Below are positions 1 through 6,785 of a DNA stretch of 9,515 nt, one piece after another; the first letter of the stretch is position 1, and the number at the start of each line of letters is the position of its first letter. The position numbers and the translations under genes were made by a program. The notes beneath the pieces were generated by a model. That model was not told the DNA's origin. It saw nothing but the letters and a program-made list of their open reading frames with translations, and did no database searches. Source of the stretch: Actinomycetota bacterium (GTDB lineage: Bacteria > Actinomycetota > Humimicrobiia > Humimicrobiales > Humimicrobiaceae); the NCBI GenBank assembly GCA_016927635.1, contig JAFGMJ010000108.1:1-9515 (forward strand), in the 5' to 3' direction.

Positions 1-64
1 AAATTTGAATATTTTTTATAAGCTTGCATGAATTTAAAAATATCAATTTTTAAAGGTGGTTTAA

Positions 65-190
65 ATGGAAGATTTGCTTTATGTTTTAAGGCCCACAGCT
101 TTTGTCATTTGTCTTGCAATATTTATGTATCTTCTTATTGACAACATTTTCTATTTTGTTTACAAAAGAAGAGCAGGACAGAAAAGATAA
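65..190 (+). CDS. Small single-pass membrane protein, 41 aa, function unknown
   Basis: I do not recognise a family. The reading frame runs from ATG at 65 to TAA at 188 and encodes 41 residues. A Shine-Dalgarno-like AAAGGTGG (52-59) sits 5 nt before the ATG. The protein has a short N-terminal part (MEDLLYVLRP), one hydrophobic segment of about 22-24 residues (roughly 11-33), and a strongly basic tail (KRRAGQKR). By the positive-inside rule this predicts an N-out/C-in membrane microprotein. The stop codon is followed directly by a strong intrinsic terminator at 191-219, which supports a real transcribed gene. Only 64 bp lie upstream in the window, so it may be the last gene of an operon or stand alone. 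Small size and lack of homology are the main doubts. Confidence 0.62.
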   Translation: MEDLLYVLRPTAFVICLAIFMYLLIDNIFYFVYKRRAGQKR

Positions 191-219
191 AAAAAGCCGG
201 GAATATTACCCGGCTTTTT
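191..219. terminator. Bidirectional intrinsic terminator
   Basis: A perfect 11-bp inverted repeat, AAAAAGCCGGG (191-201) and CCCGGCTTTTT (209-219), encloses a 7-nt loop AATATTA. The GC-rich core GCCGGG/CCCGGC is flanked by an A-run and a T-run, so it can terminate on both strands. It sits one base after the microprotein stop on the + strand and 16 bp after the SPFH stop on the - strand, so it fits the 3' end of both convergent genes. Confidence 0.93.
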
Positions 220-234
220 AAATTTTAATGTTTT

Positions 235-1218
235 TTATTTTGTATTTTTTTCGGCTTTATTTTGAACCGGTATAGGTGAAACTCCTGCGGCATCCGTTAC
301 TATTGTGTTAACTTTATCTGAGTCTATTATGAATTTGACGTTTTCCTTAAGGGAGGCTTCTACAGTCTCAAGCTTTTTTAAAACCTGTGCATTTCCAATA
401 AAATACTTATCAGCAGCCTCGTTAACGATTTTTATTCTGTCTGCCTCTGCGTTTGCAACTATTTTTATTCCTTCACCTTTTCCTTCAGCAGATAGTATCA
501 GTCCCTGCTTTACTCCTTCAGCTTTTTTGATCTCTGCACGTTTTTCGCCGTCTGCTCTTGTCTCTGTTGCTGTGGCATAATCCATTGCAGCTATTTTTTC
601 CTGCTCAGCCTTTACTACATTATTCATTGATGCCTGCACGTCAGAAGGCGGTTCGATTTTCTGTATCTCGCATCGCAACACTTCAACACCATAGCTTGCA
701 GTCTCCTTGTCAAGTACGCCTTCGACTTTTTCATTTATGGAAGCCCTGTTTTCATTTGCTTCGGTTAAAGTCATATTTCCTATAACCGCCCTTAAGGTTG
801 TCCGGGCAAGGCTTGTAAGCTGTGCCCTGTGATCATCCACATTATATATACTTGCTTTTACATCTCTTATCCTGTAATAAACGACTGCGTCCACAGATGC
901 ATTGAGTTTGTCCCTTGTAATTACCATCTGCGGGGGTATATCGACCATTTGTTCTGTAATGTTTACCCTGTAAATTTTTTCCACCAGAGGTATTATCCAG
1001 GTAAGACCTGCTTCTCGGGTTCTCATATATTTGCCGAATCGCTCAACAATGCCCATTTGCGTTGGCCTTATCGTCCTGAAACCTGCAAAAAGAAAGAACA
1101 GGATACCAACCACAAGTACTACTATTCCAATGATAAAAACCGCAGGCAGCGCCCCGACAAGCCCTACTACAAGCATTACAATACCTGCAAAAAACAAAAG
1201 GATGCCAAAAATTCCCAT
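235..1218 (-). CDS. SPFH/band 7 (stomatin/paraslipin-like) membrane protein
   Basis: A 327-aa member of the SPFH (stomatin, prohibitin, flotillin, HflK/C) superfamily. These proteins form large rings or microdomain scaffolds at the membrane and often modulate proteases or membrane order. Residues 1-48 are almost wholly hydrophobic and could form two membrane segments (about 4-22 and 27-47) rather than the usual one. The band 7 domain runs from about 48 to 205, with the stretch RTTLRAVIGNMTLTEANENR at 139-158 and then IN, typical of stomatin-like proteins. Residues 200-270 are Ala/Glu/Lys-rich and predicted helical or coiled coil, as in paraslipins. The start is supported by AAAGGA just upstream on the - strand (about 1226-1231). 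The common NfeD partner gene is not adjacent. The gene ends at the shared terminator 191-219 and diverges from the glycosyltransferase gene. The family call is secure; the physiological role is unknown. Confidence 0.93.
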   Translation of the reverse strand: MGIFGILLFFAGIVMLVVGLVGALPAVFIIGIVVLVVGILFFLFAGFRTIRPTQMGIVERFGKYMRTREAGLTWIIPLVEKIYRVNITEQMVDIPPQMVITRDKLNASVDAVVYYRIRDVKASIYNVDDHRAQLTSLARTTLRAVIGNMTLTEANENRASINEKVEGVLDKETASYGVEVLRCEIQKIEPPSDVQASMNNVVKAEQEKIAAMDYATATETRADGEKRAEIKKAEGVKQGLILSAEGKGEGIKIVANAEADRIKIVNEAADKYFIGNAQVLKKLETVEASLKENVKFIIDSDKVNTIVTDAAGVSPIPVQNKAEKNTK

Positions 1219-1530
1219 TTCAATTCCTTTCCTGATAAATTAGAGTTTTTAAAGCTTAAAACCTGATAAAACTTAAAAAAATTTTTTTACCCGATTTTCT
1301 ATACTTTATTTTAACATTATTACTTTACTATTTTTTTAAAAAAAATCACACTGGAAAATAAATTTGTGGTGTTTTTCAATAATAATTAAATTTTAATTTT
1401 TTAATATTTTAAGCTGGCCTTTAAAGTATTTAGCACTCTTTCATGTTATAATTCTTTATCGAATTATTACATTTAAATGATTTTTTAAAAACCATTAATA
1501 AAAACGATAAATTAAGAAGGAAATTGCTTA
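1219..1530. other. Divergent AT-rich intergenic region, no gene seen
   Basis: This 312-bp spacer separates the start of the SPFH gene (-) from that of the glycosyltransferase gene (+) and must hold both promoters. It is composed largely of A and T runs, for example around 1274-1287 and 1330-1348. No reading frame with a ribosome site, no tRNA and no recognisable riboswitch is visible. The one good promoter element is the extended -10 at 1444-1452 (+). A 10-bp palindrome CATTTAAATG lies at 1470-1479, within the predicted glycosyltransferase leader. No convincing - strand promoter could be assigned by eye. Confidence 0.7.
1444..1452 (+). promoter_or_regulatory. Extended -10 promoter element for the glycosyltransferase gene
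   Basis: The sequence TGTTATAAT matches the extended -10 consensus TGnTATAAT exactly. No good -35 hexamer lies 16-18 bp upstream, which is common for extended -10 promoters. Transcription would start near 1459 and give a leader of about 72 nt ending in the ribosome site AGAAGGAA (1515-1522). Confidence 0.5.
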
Positions 1531-2730
1531 ATGTCTGGAGAAAAAGAAAAACCGGTTAAAGTCCTTAATATAGTGCCCACACCTTTTTTTGCTGACAGGG
1601 GCTGCCATATGAGAATACTTGGAGAGATGCAGGCTTTAAAGCATTATAACCATTATAATATTATATGCACATATCATAACGGAAGGAATCTTGAGGGCCT
1701 GGACATCAGAAGAATTGTCAATATTCCCTGGTATAAAAAGCTTGAAGCCGGCCCTTCCTGGCACAAATTCTATATAGATATTTTGCTTTTTTTCAAGGCT
1801 GCGGCTGTATATTTAAGGGAAAAACCTGATATAATTTATGGACATCTTCATGAAGGAGCCTTTGTAGGGGGCCTTGTAAAATATCTTGTATCTTTTGGAA
1901 GGACACCGCTTGTGTTTGATGTGCAGGGAAGCCTCACCTCGGAGCTTGGCACCTTTAACTGGCTCAAAGGAAAACCTGTCAAATGGTTTTTCCATAATTT
2001 TGAAAAATTCATATGCAGCATGCCTGACTTTTTCATATGCAGCTCAGTGTCAAACGGCGATATTATAAGGGAAAGATTTAAAATTGACGGCAGTAAAATA
2101 AAAGTTGTTATAGATGGCGTGCATACAGATTTTTTCAACAGGCCGCCAAAAGAGGATTTTAAAAAGAAGCTCGGCATTCCTGATGATGCACCGCTTGTAA
2201 TATTTACCGGCGCTCTTCTTGCAGCAAAAGGCATATGGAATCTGGTGGACGCAATACCTGTAGTTCTTTCAAAAAAAAGTGATGTACACTTCCTGATAGT
2301 TGGATACCCTGTAGAGGAAACAGAAAATAGGATAAAAGAGCTGGGTGTTGAAAAAAATGTGCACATGACTGGAATGGTGGATTATTTTGATCTTCCTGAT
2401 TATCTTTTGATTAGTGATGTTGCTGTAGAGCCAAAAGTAGATAAAGCCGGGGAAGCCAGCGGCAAGGTAATAAATTATATGGGCGCAGGCCTTCCTGTTG
2501 TTTGCTTTGATTCAAAAAATAACCGCAGGTTTCTTGAAGAAGGAGGCATATATGCTTCCGGCGATAGAGTGGAAAATCTTGCTGATAAGATACTCTGGGC
2601 AGTAAATAATCCTGAAAAGGCAAAAGAACTGGGCAGGAAAAATAAAAAAAGAGTGGAAGAGGTATTTTCCTGGAATAACAGCATAAAAGATACGGTTATG
2701 GCTTTTAAAATGCTGCTTGAAAAAAAGTAG
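1531..2730 (+). CDS. Glycosyltransferase family 4 (GT-B fold)
   Basis: A 399-aa retaining glycosyltransferase of the GT4 type, likely cytosolic or membrane-associated, moving a sugar from an activated donor to an envelope glycan or glycolipid. Donor and acceptor cannot be read from sequence. The N-terminal Rossmann-like half begins with the acceptor-side loop ADRGCHMRIL (21-30). The hinge is near DGVHTDFF (195-202). The donor-binding half contains the GALLAAKGI block (227-235, with Lys233). The C-terminal signature EASGKVINYMGAGLPVV spans 308-324: Glu308 is the first Glu of the E-x7-E motif, while the second is replaced by Asn315, as in the subgroup with SGKLLNYM. Length is normal for the family. 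The start ATG has AGAAGGAA at 1515-1522, 8 nt upstream. It stands alone with no other sugar genes nearby, so the pathway is unassigned. Confidence 0.92.
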   Translation: MSGEKEKPVKVLNIVPTPFFADRGCHMRILGEMQALKHYNHYNIICTYHNGRNLEGLDIRRIVNIPWYKKLEAGPSWHKFYIDILLFFKAAAVYLREKPDIIYGHLHEGAFVGGLVKYLVSFGRTPLVFDVQGSLTSELGTFNWLKGKPVKWFFHNFEKFICSMPDFFICSSVSNGDIIRERFKIDGSKIKVVIDGVHTDFFNRPPKEDFKKKLGIPDDAPLVIFTGALLAAKGIWNLVDAIPVVLSKKSDVHFLIVGYPVEETENRIKELGVEKNVHMTGMVDYFDLPDYLLISDVAVEPKVDKAGEASGKVINYMGAGLPVVCFDSKNNRRFLEEGGIYASGDRVENLADKILWAVNNPEKAKELGRKNKKRVEEVFSWNNSIKDTVMAFKMLLEKK

Positions 2731-2844
2731 GCAAAAAAAAAGCCGGCAAAATAAAATAGAATATCAGGCAACTTTTCTCTTCTTATCAAGTCTATAAAAG
2801 ATAAATCTAAAAATGATATTTTTATACATTTATTTTAATTGCAG

Positions 2845-2853
2845 TGATATAAT
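2845..2853 (+). promoter_or_regulatory. Extended -10 promoter element for hppA
   Basis: TGATATAAT fits the extended -10 consensus TGnTATAAT. Upstream, TATACA at 2823-2828 resembles a -35 hexamer but with a long 19-bp spacer. The predicted start is near 2860, leaving a leader of about 89 nt before the GTG at 2949. No convincing GC-rich terminator for the upstream glycosyltransferase is visible, so some read-through is possible. Confidence 0.45.
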
Positions 2854-2935
2854 TTTATAATTTTACACAGTCAGGATATTTGAGGTTTTAATCCGGGTTT
2901 TATATTAAGGTCATTATAAATTAGTAATAACAAAA

Positions 2936-2942
2936 GGGAGGG
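2936..2942 (+). promoter_or_regulatory. Ribosome binding site deciding the GTG start of hppA
   Basis: GGGAGGG, within AAAAGGGAGGG, is a strong Shine-Dalgarno sequence. It lies 6-7 nt before GTG 2949 but about 15-16 nt before the next candidate, ATG 2958. The spacing favours the GTG start. Confidence 0.8.
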
Positions 2943-2948
2943 TATTAA

Positions 2949-5078
2949 GTGTCAAGTATGTTATTCTTAAGAATCTTACCTTTCATCGGGGCAGTGATAT
3001 CGCTTATCCTGGCGATAATTTTTGCATCCCTTGTCCGTAAAAAAAGCAGGGGAACTGAAAGAATGAAAGAGATATCTGATGCCATATCTATAGGAAGCAG
3101 GGCATACCTGAACCAGCAGGCAAGGATCATGGCAATATTTTTTGCAGTCCTTATAGTACTTTTTGGCATTATGGTTTATTTTGGCTATCTTGAATGGCCA
3201 TCACTGCCGGCGTTTGCTACAGGAATGGGATTCAGCCTGCTCATTGGTTATATAGGCATGTGGATCTCCACCACTTCCAATTCAAGAGTGACTTATGCGG
3301 CGCAGCAGAAAGGTCTTGGGGAGGCAATGAATATAGCATTTACCGCTGCATCTGCTTCAGGGCTCCTGCTTGCAACCGTTGCACTTTTTGACACAGCTTT
3401 CTGGTTCAATATTCTATACTGGTATTATGGAAGAACAGTGCCAAATCCTGTAGACAGTATGGAAAGCGTTGTAAACATACTTATAACATTTACAATAGGA
3501 GCAAGTTTTGCGGCGTTCTTCATGAGGACAGGCGGCGGAATTTACACCAAAGCTGCAGACATGGGGGCCGATTATGTCGGAAAAGTGGAATCCGGCCTTG
3601 CAGAAGATGACTACAGAAATCCGGCTACAATAGCTGACAATGTCGGCGATAATGTCGGCGATGTCGGAGGCATGAAAGCTGACTCCCTTGAATCATGGGT
3701 AGGCGCAATAATAGCAACAGAATTTCTCGGATTTTTGGCGTTTAGAGGTTCGCAGCTTATGCTAAACAGCATAATACTTCCCATGATAATATCGACAGCA
3801 GGTGCGATTGCATCAATAATCGCAATATTTATAATAAAGGTAATTGTCAGCCGCTACAGGGAGAATGCTACTGTCAGCAAGCTTACAGCCACCACTCTTG
3901 CCGGACTCTTTATAACTGTTATTGGCATTGTGGCTCTTTCATATTTTACAGTAAGATACATATTGGGCGCATCTTATTTGTTCCTTTTCTATGCAACTCT
4001 TGGCGGAGTTTTTGCAGGATTTCTTATAGGATTGTTTACCCTTCTTTATACTGATTCAAGGTACAGGCCCACAAGGAATATAAGAGAAAGCGCCAAAAGC
4101 GGCCCGGCCACACTTGTTGTAAACGGCCTGGCTTATGGAATGGAAAGCACGCTTCTGCCCGCTCTTACAGTAATAGCTGTTATGCTTTTCAGTTTTTATA
4201 TTTCAGGCGGCGGTTCTGATTTTAAAATGGGCCTGTACGGTGTTTCTCTTGCAGCAGTGTCAATGCTCTCGGTTACGCCTTTTGCCATAACAATTGATGT
4301 TTACGGACCAATTGCTGATAACTCCGGCGGTATTGCTTCAATGACTGAACTTCCTCCCCAGGTAAGAAAAACTACGGACAAGCTTGATGCAGTTGGAAAT
4401 ACCACAGCAGCTATAGGCAAGGGCATACTTATCGGAAGTGCGGCAATAACAGCACTTGCTCTGGGCCAGGCATATTTTTCAAAAATCGAGCTTTTAAATA
4501 TTAATGTGCTCCTTGATTTTATGAGGGACCCGAAAATCCTTGCAGGCCTTTTCACAGGCGTTATGCTCCCATTTCTTTTTACGTCAATGCTTATCGGGGC
4601 AGTGGGGCGCGCTGCGGATAAGGTTGTAATTGAAGCAAGAAAGCAGATAAAGGAAATAATGGCAGGCCATTCAAAGGGGGATCCAAAAGCTTTCATAACT
4701 ATTGTAACAAGGGCAGCACAGAGAGGCATTATAGCGCCGGGTATAATGATATTTGCCATACCGGTAATTGTGGGTATACTTTTGGGCCCAGGCGGAGTCG
4801 TAGCCTTGATTATAGGCACGCTGCTTAGCGGTTTTGCACAGGCTATTTTCATGGCAAATGCCGGTGGCGCCCTTGACAATGCCAAGAAAAAAATAGAGGA
4901 GGAAGGTAGAAGCGGAACGCCTGAACATGCTGCATCTGTTGTGGGCGATACTGTTGGTGATCCGCTTAAGGATACTGCAGGTCCTTCAATGAATATACTT
5001 ATAAAGCTTATAAGCGTCGTTGCAATTGAAACGGCAGTTCTTGTTGCGGACCTTTATGGCAAACTGTTTCATTTTTAA
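2949..5078 (+). CDS. hppA: Membrane pyrophosphatase, K+-dependent type, probably Na+-pumping
   Basis: A 709-aa integral membrane pyrophosphatase that hydrolyses pyrophosphate and pumps Na+ or H+ outward; the family has about 16 membrane helices. Visible signatures are GGGIYTKAAD (195-204) with GADYVGKVE (206-214), EDDYRNPATIADNVGDNVGD (219-238), DVYGPIADNSGGI (450-462), GNTTAAIGKG (483-492) and GDTVGDPLKDTAGPS (666-680). Ala487 and Gly490 occupy the positions where K+-independent enzymes have Lys and Thr, which indicates K+ dependence. Glu248 in ADSLESW is at the gate position used by Na+-PPases, so Na+ transport is inferred. Several normally conserved spots differ: the usual DCAGM is DVGGM (238-242), HKAAVVGD reads HASVVGD-like (His660 followed by Ala), and the N-terminal EGAxAFL block reads IGSRAYL (48-54). 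All main catalytic Asp/Lys motifs are kept, so an active enzyme is expected. The start is GTG. Confidence 0.96.
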   Translation: MSSMLFLRILPFIGAVISLILAIIFASLVRKKSRGTERMKEISDAISIGSRAYLNQQARIMAIFFAVLIVLFGIMVYFGYLEWPSLPAFATGMGFSLLIGYIGMWISTTSNSRVTYAAQQKGLGEAMNIAFTAASASGLLLATVALFDTAFWFNILYWYYGRTVPNPVDSMESVVNILITFTIGASFAAFFMRTGGGIYTKAADMGADYVGKVESGLAEDDYRNPATIADNVGDNVGDVGGMKADSLESWVGAIIATEFLGFLAFRGSQLMLNSIILPMIISTAGAIASIIAIFIIKVIVSRYRENATVSKLTATTLAGLFITVIGIVALSYFTVRYILGASYLFLFYATLGGVFAGFLIGLFTLLYTDSRYRPTRNIRESAKSGPATLVVNGLAYGMESTLLPALTVIAVMLFSFYISGGGSDFKMGLYGVSLAAVSMLSVTPFAITIDVYGPIADNSGGIASMTELPPQVRKTTDKLDAVGNTTAAIGKGILIGSAAITALALGQAYFSKIELLNINVLLDFMRDPKILAGLFTGVMLPFLFTSMLIGAVGRAADKVVIEARKQIKEIMAGHSKGDPKAFITIVTRAAQRGIIAPGIMIFAIPVIVGILLGPGGVVALIIGTLLSGFAQAIFMANAGGALDNAKKKIEEEGRSGTPEHAASVVGDTVGDPLKDTAGPSMNILIKLISVVAIETAVLVADLYGKLFHF

Positions 5079-5128
5079 AAAAAACATGTAAAAACCTGTA
5101 TTTATAATTTATTCTTTTTTTAAAAAAT

Positions 5129-5166
5129 AATAGCCTTATAATACTGAAATGTATTATAAGGCTATT
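5129..5166. terminator. Perfect 16-bp hairpin between hppA and the MATE gene, candidate terminator
   Basis: AATAGCCTTATAATAC (5129-5144) and GTATTATAAGGCTATT (5151-5166) are exact inverted copies around a 6-nt loop TGAAAT. The hairpin begins about 50 bp after the hppA stop and ends 55 bp before the MATE start. The + strand T-run after it is short (TTTT, then A), while on the - strand it is followed by a longer T-rich tract. It most likely terminates hppA. A leader or attenuator role for the MATE gene is possible, because no clear promoter is seen in the remaining 55 bp. Confidence 0.65.
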
Positions 5167-5221
5167 TTATGAATAATTTTATTTTTTAATAATATTTGAT
5201 TTTTAATAGAGTAAGGCAAAT

Positions 5222-6601
5222 ATGGAAGAACAGAGAAGCCAGATTTTAAACGGTAATTTAAGGGGCCAGCTTTTTAAGTTTTCAAGCCCGGCAATCATCG
5301 GTATGCTTGTTAGCGCCCTTTATAATATTGTTGATACCCTTTTTGTAGGCAGGGGTGTGGGGCCACTGGGAATTTCTGCGCTTACAATAGTGATGCCAAT
5401 ACAACTTATAATAATGGCTGTCGGCATAATGGTAGGGATAGGTTCCGCCTCAATAATATCAAGGTCCCTTGGTGCTGCAAATACTGAAAAAGCATTAAAA
5501 ACTGCAGGTACAAGCATATTGCTTAATCTTATATTGAGTACAGTGCTGATGGTTATTTCCTATATATTTATTGATCAAATATTGTACTTCTTTGGAGCAT
5601 CAGCAGAAACGCTCGGCCTTGCAAAAGACTATATGTCAATAATCCTTATAGGCTTTATCTCTTTTTCATTTGCCATAAGTTCAAACAACCTTATAAGGGC
5701 CGAGGGAAAGCCAAGGGCTGCAATGTATTCCATGCTTATTGGAGCAATATGTAATATAATACTTGACCCGGTATTTATTTTTGGCCTGAAAATGGGAGTA
5801 AAAGGCGTAGCCATTGCCACTATAATTAGCCAGTTTATAAGTGCTGCTTATATTATAAGCTTTTTTAAGTCTTCAAAAAGCATTTATAATTTCAGGATAA
5901 GGCAGTTCAGTTTAAATCCGGCACTTTCCAGGGAAATAATAGCTGTAGGGTTTCCGTCTTTTGCTTTGCAGGTGGTAGGTAGCGCAGTTTTTCTTATATT
6001 TAACAGAAGCATACTTCATTATGGCAACAATATGTACATTGCAGTAATGGGCATAGGTTTAAGGGTGCTGAGCCTGATTGAAATGCCCATCATAGGAATA
6101 GCTCAGGGATTCTCAACACTGGTAAGCTTTAATTATGGGGCAAAAAAATATGAAAGAGTTAAGACTGTTTTCAAGGAAGCTACTATATGGACAATAGGCA
6201 TTGCAGGACTGGGTTTTTTACTGCTTATGGCTGTTCCTTCAGCCATACTTGGCATATTTACCAATAATGCCACACTTATCCAGATGGGTGTAAACCCTTT
6301 AAGGATAATAGTCATTTTCCTTCCTTTTATCGGATTTCAGGTATTGGGAGGAAGTTTTTTCCAGGCAATAGGAAAGACAGTACCTTCTCTTATAATAATA
6401 CTATCCAGGCAGCTTCTTCTTTTAATACCTGCCCTGATAGTACTTCCGCTGTTTTTTGAGCTGATGGGCGTATGGCTTTCCATACCCGTATCAAATTTCT
6501 TCGCAATACTGATGACTTTTTTCTTTGTCTGGTGGCAGTTTAAGAAATTCAATGAAATGATAAAAGAGCGGGATACAAAAATATTTGAAGTAAAAGTCTG
6601 A
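5222..6601 (+). CDS. MATE family multidrug/toxin exporter
   Basis: A 459-aa polytopic membrane protein of the MATE (multidrug and toxic compound extrusion) family, DinF/NorM-like in general pattern. These antiporters export cationic or other toxic compounds using a Na+ or H+ gradient. Typical features are LYNIVDTLFVGRGVGPLG (33-50), EGKPRAAM (161-168) in the cytoplasmic loop, LDPVFIFGLKMGVKGVAIAT (181-200) and, in the second half, GIAQGFSTLVSFNYGA (292-307), the pseudo-repeat of the first-half signature. Twelve helices in two six-helix bundles are expected and the length is standard. The start ATG has a modest ribosome site, TAAGG (about 5212-5216). It follows hppA at 143 bp and converges on the GltS-like gene. 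The substrate is unknown, and the coupling ion cannot be fixed from sequence. Confidence 0.94.
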   Translation: MEEQRSQILNGNLRGQLFKFSSPAIIGMLVSALYNIVDTLFVGRGVGPLGISALTIVMPIQLIIMAVGIMVGIGSASIISRSLGAANTEKALKTAGTSILLNLILSTVLMVISYIFIDQILYFFGASAETLGLAKDYMSIILIGFISFSFAISSNNLIRAEGKPRAAMYSMLIGAICNIILDPVFIFGLKMGVKGVAIATIISQFISAAYIISFFKSSKSIYNFRIRQFSLNPALSREIIAVGFPSFALQVVGSAVFLIFNRSILHYGNNMYIAVMGIGLRVLSLIEMPIIGIAQGFSTLVSFNYGAKKYERVKTVFKEATIWTIGIAGLGFLLLMAVPSAILGIFTNNATLIQMGVNPLRIIVIFLPFIGFQVLGGSFFQAIGKTVPSLIIILSRQLLLLIPALIVLPLFFELMGVWLSIPVSNFFAILMTFFFVWWQFKKFNEMIKERDTKIFEVKV

Positions 6602-6699
6602 CCAGGCACTAATTTGCCGTAAAATATTTTATGCATAAGCATTGCATATATATATTTAAATTCCAATGGATTTATTTGATTAGAAAGAGTCATTTTTTA

Positions 6700-6740
6700 A
6701 AAGCGATTTGGCTCATAATAAAATGAGCCAATGATGCTTT
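6700..6740. terminator. Hairpin between convergent MATE and GltS-like genes, candidate bidirectional terminator
   Basis: TTGGCTCAT (6708-6716) pairs exactly with ATGAGCCAA (6723-6731) around the loop AATAAA. An outer stem AAAGC (6700-6704) pairs with GCTTT (6736-6740) across a small internal loop. It lies between two convergent genes, where a shared terminator is expected. T-runs are short on both sides, so termination strength is uncertain. Confidence 0.62.
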
Positions 6741-6785
6741 AATTAATGCTAAGGAATTATAATACGTACTTTAATCTAAAATTGG

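Noticed and set aside
33..54. TTTAAAAAT/ATTTTTAAA inverted repeat before the microprotein
   Set aside because: A/T-only arms overlapping the ribosome site region; too weak to call a regulatory element.
305..1266. Several + strand open frames opposite the SPFH gene
   Set aside because: They lack family resemblance and are antisense shadows of a convincing band 7 coding sequence.
2454..2480. Missing second Glu of the E-x7-E motif in the glycosyltransferase
   Set aside because: The SGKxxNYM variant is found in other GT4 members, so it is not evidence of inactivation.
2731..2760. A-run followed by GCCGGC after the glycosyltransferase, resembling the left arm of the terminator at 191-219
   Set aside because: The matching right arm and T-run are missing, so no stable terminator hairpin forms.
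2808..2824. TAAAAAT/ATTTTTA inverted repeat
   Set aside because: Pure A/T stem of 7 bp in AT-rich DNA; expected by chance and thermodynamically weak.
4301..4928. Long - strand frames opposite hppA (up to 194 aa)
   Set aside because: Composition is low-complexity Ala/Pro/Ile/Ser-rich, as expected from the complement of a membrane-protein gene; no supporting ribosome site was noted.
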